A stretch of 7,441 nucleotides of DNA from Candidatus Bathyarchaeota archaeon. Its GTDB lineage: Archaea > Thermoproteota > Bathyarchaeia > Bathyarchaeales > Bathyarchaeaceae. Shown piece after piece: positions 1 through 6,250 of the stretch. Each line of letters starts with the position of its first letter. Positions within the stretch are counted from its first letter, which is position 1. The DNA is taken from positions 3,598 through 11,038 of the forward strand of contig JAOZIC010000156.1 of the NCBI GenBank assembly GCA_026014605.1, written 5' to 3'. The notes under the pieces were generated by a model that made no database searches, had not been told where the DNA came from, and was given only the letters and a program-made list of their open reading frames with translations. The position numbers were made by a program, and so were the translations under genes.

Positions 1-420
1 GACCATTGTTATGTATGTGGAACCTACTGCGGCTAACACGAAAACTGCACCCAACAAGGAAAATTTTAGGTGCCGCTTCTTTAGCATAAAAATGCCTCCA
101 ACAATCGCAACTAAACCGCAGATTGTGTCAATAGCTCCAAAGATTAGAAATCCCGTGAAGTTAGAAGCGTAAGAAGGACCGTAATAGTCTATTAATGTTG
201 GGTATTGGTATATTCCTATAAATCCCAAACTGGCGATGATAACTGCTGCAATTATTGTAAAAACGGATACCGCAACAGTTGTGTCTCCGCGTTTTGGTTG
301 TATGTCTGTGACCTGTAGTTCCTCTTCATTTTCTTCTTCGGGTGTTAGTGGTTCTCCGCAGTTGGGACAAACTTCTGCGTTTTCGTCTACTATTTCTTTA
401 TCGCAGTTGGGGCAATTCAA
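1..420 (-). CDS. Zinc-ribbon membrane protein, partial (3' end beyond window)
   Basis: The minus strand is open from a TTG at 420-418 to the window edge, giving 140 residues without a stop. The N-terminus (MNCPNCDKEIVDENAEVCPNCG) is a classic zinc ribbon with two CPNC knuckles, Cys 3, 6, 18 and 21. An acidic linker follows (about residues 24-45, PEEENEEE), then three hydrophobic stretches at about 49-71, 88-113 and 119-140, the last reaching the edge. The TTG was chosen because it places the first CPNC at the very start, as is usual in these proteins. A weak SD-like GGTTGA lies about 6 bases upstream. Another in-frame TTG lies about 8 codons further upstream, so the start is not certain. Such zinc-ribbon plus multi-helix proteins are common and poorly characterised in archaea, and no function can be assigned. 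The gene is divergent from the exporter operon and shares its upstream region. Confidence 0.8.
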   Translation of the reverse strand, partial: MNCPNCDKEIVDENAEVCPNCGEPLTPEEENEEELQVTDIQPKRGDTTVAVSVFTIIAAVIIASLGFIGIYQYPTLIDYYGPSYASNFTGFLIFGAIDTICGLVAIVGGIFMLKKRHLKFSLLGAVFVLAAVGSTYITMV

Positions 421-484
421 TAAACATTCAACCTTTAGTTGTATGAACAATATTCCGATTGGAAACCTTGTTCAGTTTCATGCG

Positions 485-492
485 TATTTAAG
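485..492 (-). promoter_or_regulatory. Candidate TATA box for the zinc-ribbon gene
   Basis: Read on the minus strand this is CTTAAATA, a good match to the archaeal box A (YTTAWATA-like), preceded by purine-rich AAATAAG that could act as a BRE. Transcription starting about 25 bases downstream would begin near 460, leaving about 40 bases of leader before the TTG at 420. This is a single motif match in AT-rich DNA. Confidence 0.4.
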
Positions 493-575
493 CTTATTTC
501 AAAATCAAAAAATTGACCAAAAAATCTGTGAAATCTCTTTGGTCCGACAGAAACCTTGACTAACTCAGATTTTGT

Positions 576-602
576 TGTTCTACAAATAGAACACTGTGTT
601 CT
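576..602. repeat. Triple inverted TGTTCT/AGAACA repeat, candidate operator
   Basis: Three copies of one hexamer alternate in orientation: TGTTCT (576-581), AGAACA (588-593), TGTTCT (597-602). The first two form TGTTCTA-caaa-TAGAACA (576-593, 7-base arms). The last two form a perfect 15-base dyad AGAACAC-T-GTGTTCT (588-602). The middle copy can therefore pair with either neighbour. The block ends 9 bases before the plus-strand TATA-like box at 612 and lies 83 bases upstream of the minus-strand box. That fits a DNA operator for a dimeric or multimeric regulator better than an RNA structure, since neither proposed transcript would include it. No regulator can be named. Confidence 0.6.
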
Positions 603-611
603 GCAATCAGA

Positions 612-619
612 CTTATATT
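612..619 (+). promoter_or_regulatory. Candidate TATA box for the NEW3/ABC operon
   Basis: CTTATATT resembles archaeal box A and lies just downstream of the triple inverted repeat. A start about 25 bases on would be near 640-645, leaving a leader of about 165 bases before the ATG at 808 and placing the 654 small ORF close to the 5' end. No better TATA-like element was seen closer to 808. The BRE region upstream is not strong, so this remains tentative. Confidence 0.35.
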
Positions 620-653
620 CCATTTTTGTACATTAAGTCAAACTAGATGAGTC

Positions 654-794
654 ATGAAAACTGGAAAAAAGAAGTTTCTATTCAATAATCTCATCAATAC
701 CGTTGATGTTTCTTCAGGTTTACCTGTGATGCTCTCAACATGTGTAGTGGCTTCTGATTGTAGACTTGGTGAAACAGTTCAAATTTCAAAATGA
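654..794 (+). CDS. Possible 46-codon leader ORF upstream of the NEW3 gene
   Basis: An ATG at 654 opens 46 codons ending in TGA at 792-794, 13 bases before the ATG of the NEW3 gene and in a different frame. The peptide begins MKTGKKKFLF, has a mildly hydrophobic middle with two cysteines (residues 30 and 36), and resembles no family I recognise. A weak SD-like GATGAG lies just upstream. An open stretch this short is quite likely by chance, so it is listed as a possibility: a leader peptide or simply untranslated leader. If the NEW3 gene started at the alternative TTG (766) the two would overlap. Confidence 0.2.
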   Translation: MKTGKKKFLFNNLINTVDVSSGLPVMLSTCVVASDCRLGETVQISK

Positions 795-807
795 AAAGGG
801 AAAAAAA

Positions 808-3162
808 ATGAAAACGTTCAATATTAAAAAAACCAAAACCTGTTTGTTAATTATTTTAGTAAGTTTAGTTTCAATCATCAGCATTTTTCCATCGTCTTTG
901 ATGACATTCGCTCAAACCACTTCATATGTTTCTGGGAATGTCATCGATGAATATGGCGAGTTCGTGCAAGGTGTAACTGTGGAATTTCTTGCAGGTGAAC
1001 AAGTTATCGCTTCCACTTACACTAATCCGAATGGATACTTCGGTATGTCAAGTGTTGGGTTCGGAACCTATGTTCTACATTTCACAAAAATGGGATACGC
1101 AGATTTAGCAAAAACCGTTGTTGTGCAAAGCGCGCTCACTGGTCTGGGTAATATTACTTTACTTAGTAGTTTACGCCTATCAGCTTCAATTTTGAGCATA
1201 ATAGTCAAGCCGGGCGACACTATTGTAATTCCGGTAACTGTGGAAAATTGTGGTAGTGAATCTGAACTTGTAGATTTTTCTGTATCTAAACCTGCTGGGT
1301 GGAATACAAAATTGTCTTATCAAAGCTATGACATTGCGACACTAAACATCGGTTCTGGTGATAGCGTTTCTCTTCAATTGGACGTTACTGTTCCTGTAAC
1401 CGCACCCCTAGACAACGACTACAGTATTTCCGTGAATGCTCTTGGATCAATTAATTCGTCATTAACCATTACTATGTTAACCCGCACCGAATCCACCGTT
1501 CTGGTTTCTGGCAGAGCTGTTGACAATTCAGGTGCCGGAATACCACAAGTATTAGTTGCCTCCTGTGCATCTAACGGAAAAATACTTAGCAGTGTTGAAA
1601 CCTCCGCCGATGGAGCTTTCACTTTTGAGGCACCAGTGAGTTCCACAGCTTTAATTACTTTTTCAAAAGCAGGTTATGCTAAACTAAACACGACTGTTTC
1701 TTTGGTGTCTGCAGGTGGACAACTTGAACTTGGAGACGTTCTCTTAAGTCCATCAATTGCTCTATCAACTTCCCTTTATACTGTTGTTGCAAACCCAGGA
1801 GAAAACTTGTATCTTTCCTTCACCGCGACAAATAACGGTGAATTCGCAGAAAGCCTAGATTTTTCAGTTTCTAGCACAAATGGGTGGTCCGCAAAAGTCG
1901 TTGATTCTGGTAATCAAAAAGTGCTAAACACCGTATTGGCGCCTGGAAGCAGCATGAATCTACGTGTTATGTGCACTGTTCCGTTGGATTCTGTTGGAAC
2001 TAACACCGTAACCGTAACTGTTGATGGCGTAGCAGTTTACACACTAAGCTTTACGGTGGTTGTAGAGCCTTCAACCGAATCCATTCTGTCGTGCATGCTT
2101 CCGACCAAATTGTCTCTGCCTGGAGACGTTGCCATGTTCTCTGTGAGCTTAACGCTTCCATATGCTTTTCAAACACCTGTTAGCCTTTCAGTTGATTCTT
2201 TGCCCGCTAATTGGACTGGTTACATAAAAAATGCAGATGAAGAATACATCACTGACCTTGTTGTTGACCCTGGTAGTGTGTTGCTGTTTTCTGTTGGTGT
2301 GTTGTCTTCTCCACTAGCCGAGACAGGCAAAGACTACGTCGTCTATGTTACAGTTAAAGTCGAAGGGTTAACTGTTGGAACTCTTCCATTAACTGTTTCT
2401 TTGGTTGAACCTGCATCTGTTGAAGAAATTAAAATGACTACCAAGTTTCCAGAAGTCACTATCGAAGCAGGAAAAATTGTAACCTATCAAGTGGACTTGG
2501 GCAACTTCGGGGATGCTAACAGGCTTTTGTTGTTGTCTGCTAATGCTCCCGCTGACTGGAAAGCAGTTATCAAATCTGGGGACTCCGAGATTTCTCAACT
2601 CAACATTGACCCTCAAACTGCTGAAGCACTGGTTGTCGAGGTTACTCCACCTAGCACCGTTAATCTGGGCACATACAACATAACTGTTCAAGTGAAATCA
2701 GAAAGTGGAGTTGTACTCGCAGATGTCGAACTCAAGGTTACAATAATTGGCTCTTTTGATATGCAATTGATACTTTCTACGTTGCTTACCACTACAACAA
2801 GCGGTGAAACTGCTACTTTTACTGCTACCGTTAGAAACACAGGATTTTCAACTCTGAGTGTTATTGGTCTTGAATTCGAAGCAGAAGATGGTTGGGATGT
2901 TGAAATCAGTCCTGCACAGGTGGATATACTACGACCTCAAGAAACATGCCAGTTCACTGTCACCATAGACACACCTAAAGACACAATCGCAGGGGACTAC
3001 TTAGTCGGTTTTACTGCATTTTCTGATCAAGCTGAATCTGACGCAATGCAAGTCAGGGTTACAGTTAACACTTCTACTGAGTGGGGAATCTACGGGTTTG
3101 GGTTAGCTGTAATCATCATTGTTGCGCTTGTGTTAGTTTTCAGGAAATTTAAACGGAGGTAA
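808..3162 (+). CDS. Secreted membrane-anchored multi-domain NEW3/carboxypeptidase-regulatory-like protein
   Basis: 784 residues. An N-terminal signal peptide (basic start, hydrophobic core about 12-30, possible cleavage after FAQ at 36) and a C-terminal membrane helix (about 760-779) followed by RKFKRR put the bulk outside the cell. Between them lie two carboxypeptidase-regulatory-like beta domains (about 40-108 and 231-300, with the GxVxDxxGxxxxGVxV pattern) and five NEW3-like domains (about 122-212, 317-421, 427-531, 541-646, 651-755). Each NEW3-like domain carries a key Trp (165, 360, 469, 584, 696) followed by a PG-type turn and a VxxP strand. NEW3 domains are known from archaeal surface proteins and glycosidases. 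ATG 808 was chosen because AAAAGGGA precedes it and it gives a clean signal peptide; an in-frame TTG at 766 would add 14 residues. It is the first gene of the operon with the ABC exporter, so it is probably the extracytoplasmic partner; the ligand is unknown. Confidence 0.88.
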   Translation: MKTFNIKKTKTCLLIILVSLVSIISIFPSSLMTFAQTTSYVSGNVIDEYGEFVQGVTVEFLAGEQVIASTYTNPNGYFGMSSVGFGTYVLHFTKMGYADLAKTVVVQSALTGLGNITLLSSLRLSASILSIIVKPGDTIVIPVTVENCGSESELVDFSVSKPAGWNTKLSYQSYDIATLNIGSGDSVSLQLDVTVPVTAPLDNDYSISVNALGSINSSLTITMLTRTESTVLVSGRAVDNSGAGIPQVLVASCASNGKILSSVETSADGAFTFEAPVSSTALITFSKAGYAKLNTTVSLVSAGGQLELGDVLLSPSIALSTSLYTVVANPGENLYLSFTATNNGEFAESLDFSVSSTNGWSAKVVDSGNQKVLNTVLAPGSSMNLRVMCTVPLDSVGTNTVTVTVDGVAVYTLSFTVVVEPSTESILSCMLPTKLSLPGDVAMFSVSLTLPYAFQTPVSLSVDSLPANWTGYIKNADEEYITDLVVDPGSVLLFSVGVLSSPLAETGKDYVVYVTVKVEGLTVGTLPLTVSLVEPASVEEIKMTTKFPEVTIEAGKIVTYQVDLGNFGDANRLLLLSANAPADWKAVIKSGDSEISQLNIDPQTAEALVVEVTPPSTVNLGTYNITVQVKSESGVVLADVELKVTIIGSFDMQLILSTLLTTTTSGETATFTATVRNTGFSTLSVIGLEFEAEDGWDVEISPAQVDILRPQETCQFTVTIDTPKDTIAGDYLVGFTAFSDQAESDAMQVRVTVNTSTEWGIYGFGLAVIIIVALVLVFRKFKRR
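3155..3160 (+). promoter_or_regulatory. Shine-Dalgarno sequence fixing the TTG start of the ATPase
   Basis: GGAGGT lies 7 bases before the TTG at 3168. It overlaps the last codons and stop of the NEW3 gene (its T is the first base of the TAA at 3160), so translation of the two is likely coupled. This strong site supports the non-ATG start. Confidence 0.8.
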
Positions 3163-3167
3163 AAAAA

Positions 3168-4106
3168 TTGTCTGAACCTATGATAAAAACAAATCAGTTA
3201 ACAAAACATTATGGGGAGATAAAGGCGGTTGACCAACTGGACTTAACCGTCAACGAAGGAGAAGTTGTTGGGTTTCTAGGTCCCAACGGGTCTGGAAAAA
3301 CAACAACCCTCCTCATGTTAATGGGGCTTTCTTTACCCACATCTGGCACCGCCTCAGTTGGCGGTTATAGTGTAATCGAGCAATCCAAAAACGTCCGACA
3401 AATTGCGGCAATGCTGCCCGAAGGCGCAGGATACTACGATGACCTAACAGCAAGGCAGAACCTTAGGTACATCGGGGAACTAAACGAAATACCCCGAGAT
3501 GAACTTGAAACACGAATAGATGAACTGTTCGACATGGTTAGCCTAAAAAAGTGGGCAGACACCAAAGTTGGCAAATTCTCCCGAGGAATGAAACAACGTC
3601 TAGGAATCATGGAAGTTTTGGTCAAAAAACCAAAAATTGCATTCTTTGACGAGCCAACACTCGGGTTAGACCCAAAAGCTACTAAGGAACTGAGGGACCT
3701 TCTAATTCGTTTAAACAAAGATTACAACCTCACAATAATGATGTCTTCCCATCTGTTGTACGAAATCCAGCAGACCTGTCAACGTGTACTTATCATACGC
3801 AAGGGGCAACTTGTAGTATCTGATAGCATAGCAAACTTGTCTAACCACTTTGATGGAAAAGACCGAACATCAATCGAGTTTGAGTTAACAAAGGTTTCAT
3901 CAGACTTGATTCAAAAACTCAAAGACATCGACGGCGTTACTTCGGTTGACAAAGAAAGTAAGAATAAACTATTTGTTCAAACAAACATCGACAAGTCCCA
4001 AGAAATCTCTGAAGCAATAACAAAAAGTGGGTCCACAATTTTGCTTATGAAACCAAAAGAACACAGTTTGGAAGAAATATTTCTGAACTATTACGAGGAC
4101 GACTAA
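3168..4106 (+). CDS. ABC-2 type exporter ATP-binding protein
   Basis: 312 residues, TTG start behind GGAGGT. All nucleotide-binding motifs are present: Walker A GPNGSGKTT (38-46), signature FSRGMKQR (137-144, a CcmA/ABC-2-style variant of LSGGQ), Walker B IAFFDEPTLGLDP (157-169, catalytic Glu162) and switch His195 in MSSH. The Q-loop position reads LPEG, with Glu85 in place of Gln, a substitution I recall as common in this subfamily. A C-terminal domain after about 225 ends with LEEIFLNYY, typical of DrrA/CcmA-like exporter ATPases. It would hydrolyse ATP on the cytoplasmic face to drive the two permeases encoded next. The stop is one base before the following ATG, so the genes are co-translated. 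The substrate is unknown; no feature points to a drug, sodium or haem exporter specifically. Confidence 0.95.
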   Translation: MSEPMIKTNQLTKHYGEIKAVDQLDLTVNEGEVVGFLGPNGSGKTTTLLMLMGLSLPTSGTASVGGYSVIEQSKNVRQIAAMLPEGAGYYDDLTARQNLRYIGELNEIPRDELETRIDELFDMVSLKKWADTKVGKFSRGMKQRLGIMEVLVKKPKIAFFDEPTLGLDPKATKELRDLLIRLNKDYNLTIMMSSHLLYEIQQTCQRVLIIRKGQLVVSDSIANLSNHFDGKDRTSIEFELTKVSSDLIQKLKDIDGVTSVDKESKNKLFVQTNIDKSQEISEAITKSGSTILLMKPKEHSLEEIFLNYYEDD

Positions 4107-4107
4107 T

Positions 4108-5088
4108 ATGACTAGTTTTCTTGTGGTGTGCAAAAAAGAACTTTATGATCATCTTGGAAGCAAACGGTTTCTTTTGTTGTTTGCTTTAATTTTGGGGTTG
4201 TCCTTTTTTTCCGCATATTCCGCAGCAGACAGTGTGAGAAATCAAGGTACTGCTGTTTTTCTTGACATATTTACTTCATCATCATCTTTTGTGTACATAA
4301 TGTTCATGTTTGGACCTCTAATCGGCTTAGCCTTAGGCTTTGACGCCATAAACAGGGAGCGAAACTACGGAAGCCTTTCTGTACTTTTGTCTCAACCAAT
4401 GTTTCGGGACTCGATAATTAACGGCAAGTTTCTTGCAGGTGTAAGTGCGCTTTCTTTGGTGGCAGTAAGCACCGTCGGAATGATGACCGGTATTGCGATT
4501 CCTCTGTTGGGTTTTGGTCCAACTCCTGACCAAATCGTACGCATAGTGTTTTTCACGTTGATAACAATACTTTATCTGTCTGTTTGGCTTGCCATTGGTA
4601 TCCTGTTTTCAACAATAACCAAAAAAATAACAACATCTATGATTGCATCTGTATCAACATGGTTTGTTTCTGCAATGCTAATGACAACGATTGCTATGAT
4701 ATTGGCTAACTTAATCATACCAACGTATTCGACGTATGGTGGCTATGGAATGTCACGTACTGGTGACGATATTACTGTGTATCTCGGCGACCAAGTTTTG
4801 ACTGGTGATGAAGCAAACGACTTTATGGACCGTCTGGAACAGCAAAACGATCTTCAAAAGACTCTGTGCATGATTTCTCCATCGCTTCTTTATCAAGACT
4901 CTGCGTTATCAATTCTTAGTAATAATGGATGGTATTCTACAGGAGTTGTGTATTACGACTTCGCTCCGCCCGAATATGATATGTTTGTTAACTGGCCACA
5001 TATGACTACGTTGGCGGCTGTTTTAATTGCATGTTTTGCTTTGTCGTATATTATATTTTTACGGCAAGAAATCAGGGTGGGAAATTAA
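4108..5088 (+). CDS. ABC-2 type permease, first paralogue
   Basis: 326 residues with about six membrane helices (roughly 21-40, 61-79, 108-134, 142-168, 177-204, 300-318). After helix 2 comes the conserved cytoplasmic stretch GFDAINRERNYGSLSVLLSQP (78-98 or so), the coupling segment of ABC-2/NosY-type permeases (E, GSL, LLSxP). A large loop of about 95 residues (205-299) between helices 5 and 6 is predicted to face outside. It holds an SPSLLYQ motif (257-263), shared with the next gene, and an acidic helical part. The start ATG follows GAGGA (4095-4099) by 8 bases inside the end of the ATPase gene. It would form the membrane channel with its paralogue downstream or as a homodimer. Substrate unknown. 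Confidence 0.92.
   Translation: MTSFLVVCKKELYDHLGSKRFLLLFALILGLSFFSAYSAADSVRNQGTAVFLDIFTSSSSFVYIMFMFGPLIGLALGFDAINRERNYGSLSVLLSQPMFRDSIINGKFLAGVSALSLVAVSTVGMMTGIAIPLLGFGPTPDQIVRIVFFTLITILYLSVWLAIGILFSTITKKITTSMIASVSTWFVSAMLMTTIAMILANLIIPTYSTYGGYGMSRTGDDITVYLGDQVLTGDEANDFMDRLEQQNDLQKTLCMISPSLLYQDSALSILSNNGWYSTGVVYYDFAPPEYDMFVNWPHMTTLAAVLIACFALSYIIFLRQEIRVGN
4402..4439 (+). repeat. 38-base perfect repeat, copy 1 (within first permease)
   Basis: This segment is identical base for base to 5434-5471 in the second permease and encodes FRDSIINGKFLAG. The immediate flanks differ at many synonymous positions between the two genes, so the identity goes beyond protein constraint. It begins TTTCGGGACTCG and ends TTTCTTGCAGG. 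Confidence 0.9.
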
Positions 5089-5138
5089 TGATTGAAAAAA
5101 CTTTGAAAAATATTGTGGAGGAACTGAACTTTGACTAG
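5088..5138 (+). CDS. 16-codon ORF bridging the two permease genes
   Basis: The stop of the first permease overlaps an ATG in the TAATG arrangement (5086-5090). The frame runs 16 codons (MIEKTLKNIVEELNFD) to a TAG at 5136-5138, overlapping the TTG start of the second permease at 5131. It has no family resemblance and may be spacer sequence. If translated, it would carry ribosomes past the internal SD at 5117-5121 and couple the two permeases. Given its size, the case for a functional peptide is weak. Confidence 0.15.
   Translation: MIEKTLKNIVEELNFD
5117..5121 (+). promoter_or_regulatory. Shine-Dalgarno sequence for the second permease
   Basis: GGAGG lies 9 bases before the TTG at 5131. It supports that non-ATG start, which also aligns the protein N-terminus (MTSF.VVCKKEL) exactly with that of the first permease. 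Confidence 0.8.
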
Positions 5139-6120
5139 TTTCATAGTAGTTTGTAAAAAAGAGCTTGCAGACCATCTTGGAAGTAAACGGTTTCTTTTGC
5201 TGTTTGCTTTGATTATAGTGCTATCTCTAGTTTCAGCATACCAAGGTGCTGAGTCTATACGACAATTGGGATCAGGTGCGTTCGTAAACATTTTTTCATC
5301 ATCTATGAGCGGGCTTTCTTTTACCTATGTTATGTTGATGTTCGGACCCATTATTGGTTTAGCTCTGGGATTTGATGCCATAAACCGTGAAAAATCTCAG
5401 GGAAGTCTGTCGGTTTTGTTGTCTCAGCCGATATTTCGGGACTCGATAATTAACGGCAAGTTTCTTGCAGGAATTATCGCCCTTTCTTTGTTGGCTGTAA
5501 GCACTATCGGCATAATGACCGGTGCAGCGATTCCAATGCTGGGTTTTGGTCCAAGCCCCGACCATATTGTAAGGATTGTGGCATTCACTTTAGTCACTAT
5601 TCTGTATCTGTCCGTTTGGCTTTCTATTGGTGTCCTGTTTTCAACATTGACTAAAAAAACAACAACATCTATGCTTGCGTCGATTTCTATGTGGATTTTT
5701 TCCGCAGTTGTTATCAGTATAGTAGCGTCCCTTGTTGCCAACACTGTTTATCCAACAGTATGGCCAAGCTCTGTCTATAGTAGTGGTGGGATGCTGGATC
5801 AAAATTTCTTTGACGACTACATGGAGCGCATGGAACTACAAAATGAACTTCGAACTACTATACAACGGTTTTCACCATCGATTCTTTACCAAGAAGCATC
5901 ATCTGCTATAATCACTATAAACAGGGTACCTGTTACCAGTTCGAGTGGAGAACTAATTTTTGACTCTTCTACTGGATTTCCTTCAATTCAGTATGTCGAT
6001 GAAGCGCAGGATATCTTGACTAATTGGCCCCAGATAGTTGTTTTAGCTGTGGTCGCTGGTGCGTGCTTTGCTGCGTCGTATATGATATTCTTGCGTAAAG
6101 AGATACGGGCGGGTAACTAA
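5131..6120 (+). CDS. ABC-2 type permease, second paralogue
   Basis: 329 residues, TTG start behind GGAGG, aligning end to end with the preceding permease. The N-terminal two thirds is closely similar (KKEL.DHLGSKRFLLLFALI; the GFDAINRE...GSLSVLLSQP coupling segment at about 80-100; FRDSIINGKFLAG). About six helices are predicted at 21-38, 62-80, 112-138, 146-171, 180-208 and 301-320. The outward loop (about 209-300) has diverged strongly, keeping mainly an acidic helix, SPS(I/L)LYQ (248-254) and a closing NWP. This pattern points to tandem duplication followed by divergence of the extracellular part, consistent with a heterodimeric channel served by the single ATPase upstream. It is the last gene of the operon before a T-rich possible terminator. 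Confidence 0.92.
   Translation: MTSFIVVCKKELADHLGSKRFLLLFALIIVLSLVSAYQGAESIRQLGSGAFVNIFSSSMSGLSFTYVMLMFGPIIGLALGFDAINREKSQGSLSVLLSQPIFRDSIINGKFLAGIIALSLLAVSTIGIMTGAAIPMLGFGPSPDHIVRIVAFTLVTILYLSVWLSIGVLFSTLTKKTTTSMLASISMWIFSAVVISIVASLVANTVYPTVWPSSVYSSGGMLDQNFFDDYMERMELQNELRTTIQRFSPSILYQEASSAIITINRVPVTSSSGELIFDSSTGFPSIQYVDEAQDILTNWPQIVVLAVVAGACFAASYMIFLRKEIRAGN
5434..5471 (+). repeat. 38-base perfect repeat, copy 2 (within second permease)
   Basis: Identical to 4402-4439 at an offset of 1032 bases and at the equivalent place in the paralogous protein. The identity stops abruptly at both ends: A for G before it, A for T after it. Confidence 0.9.
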
Positions 6121-6193
6121 AATGGTGCACTTGGTCAATCAGAATAATACTTTAGGGTTTCGAAACAACATGCGAAATTCTGGTATAATTCTG

Positions 6194-6210
6194 AAAAACC
6201 CTTTTTTAAT
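6194..6210 (+). terminator. T-rich possible terminator after the exporter operon, or upstream promoter element
   Basis: AAAAA-CCC-TTTTTT followed by AATTT lies about 75 bases after the last permease stop. Archaeal termination commonly occurs at runs of T without a strong hairpin, and this is the only such run in the gap. The same T-rich stretch (6202-6210, TTTTTTAAT) could serve as a TATA-like element for the downstream group, with a start near 6232. The sequence does not separate these readings. Confidence 0.4.
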
Positions 6211-6234
6211 TTCTAACAAACTTTGGCACAACTA

Positions 6235-6240
6235 GAGGAG
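6235..6240 (+). promoter_or_regulatory. Shine-Dalgarno sequence upstream of the 6251 reading frame
   Basis: GAGGAG lies 10 bases before a TTG at 6251. It is the strongest SD-like element between the last permease and the winged-helix gene. It has no other start codon at a usual distance, which is the main reason to take the 6251-6331 frame seriously. Confidence 0.45.
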
Positions 6241-6250
6241 ATACTAAGAA

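Larger units (their letters stand above)
421..807. other. Divergent intergenic control region
   Basis: About 390 bases separate the zinc-ribbon gene (leftward) from the NEW3 gene (rightward), with no convincing gene on either strand. It contains a TATA-like box for each direction (485-492 minus, 612-619 plus), a triple inverted repeat at 576-602, a short dyad CAGGT-TT-ACCTG at 715-726, and a 46-codon plus-strand small ORF at 654-794. If the plus-strand box is used, the NEW3 mRNA would have an unusually long leader of roughly 165 bases. No transcription data are visible, so the promoters are motif-based guesses. Confidence 0.6.

Noticed and set aside
236..559. Plus-strand 107-codon open frame rich in Ser
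   Set aside because: It mostly runs antisense to the zinc-ribbon gene, whose CPNC motifs and helices are convincing. The Ser-rich, low-complexity product is typical of a shadow frame.
435..623. Minus-strand 62-codon open frame with a Cys-rich N-terminus (CRTQCSIC)
   Set aside because: Its cysteines and the repeated Cys-Arg-Thr come directly from the triple inverted repeat at 576-602, it has no SD, and the best TATA-like box for the zinc-ribbon gene (485-492) lies inside it. It is more likely control DNA than a gene.
702..757. Possible C/D box guide RNA (GTTGATG, GTGATGC and CTGA-like boxes)
   Set aside because: The boxes are imperfect, no D' box is present, and the spacing between GTGATGC and the CTGA is too short for a standard two-guide archaeal C/D RNA.
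3420..3430. Q-loop Glu85 instead of Gln in the ATPase as a sign of a degenerate NBD
   Set aside because: All other motifs are intact, and I recall LPE at this position as common in CcmA/ABC-2-type ATPases, so it is not evidence of loss of function.
4333..4533. Antisense open frames of 60-100 codons within the ATPase and both permeases (also 5359-5565, 5424-5744, 3434-3718)
   Set aside because: They lie opposite strongly supported genes, the two permeases give similar antisense products because they are paralogues, and the peptides show no domain features.
6122..6235. 37-codon open frame starting one base after the second permease stop (MVHLVNQNNTLGFRNN...)
   Set aside because: The stop-to-ATG spacing mimics the operon, but there is no convincing SD, the T-rich possible terminator lies within it, and the composition is not protein-like. 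Probably untranslated trailer.
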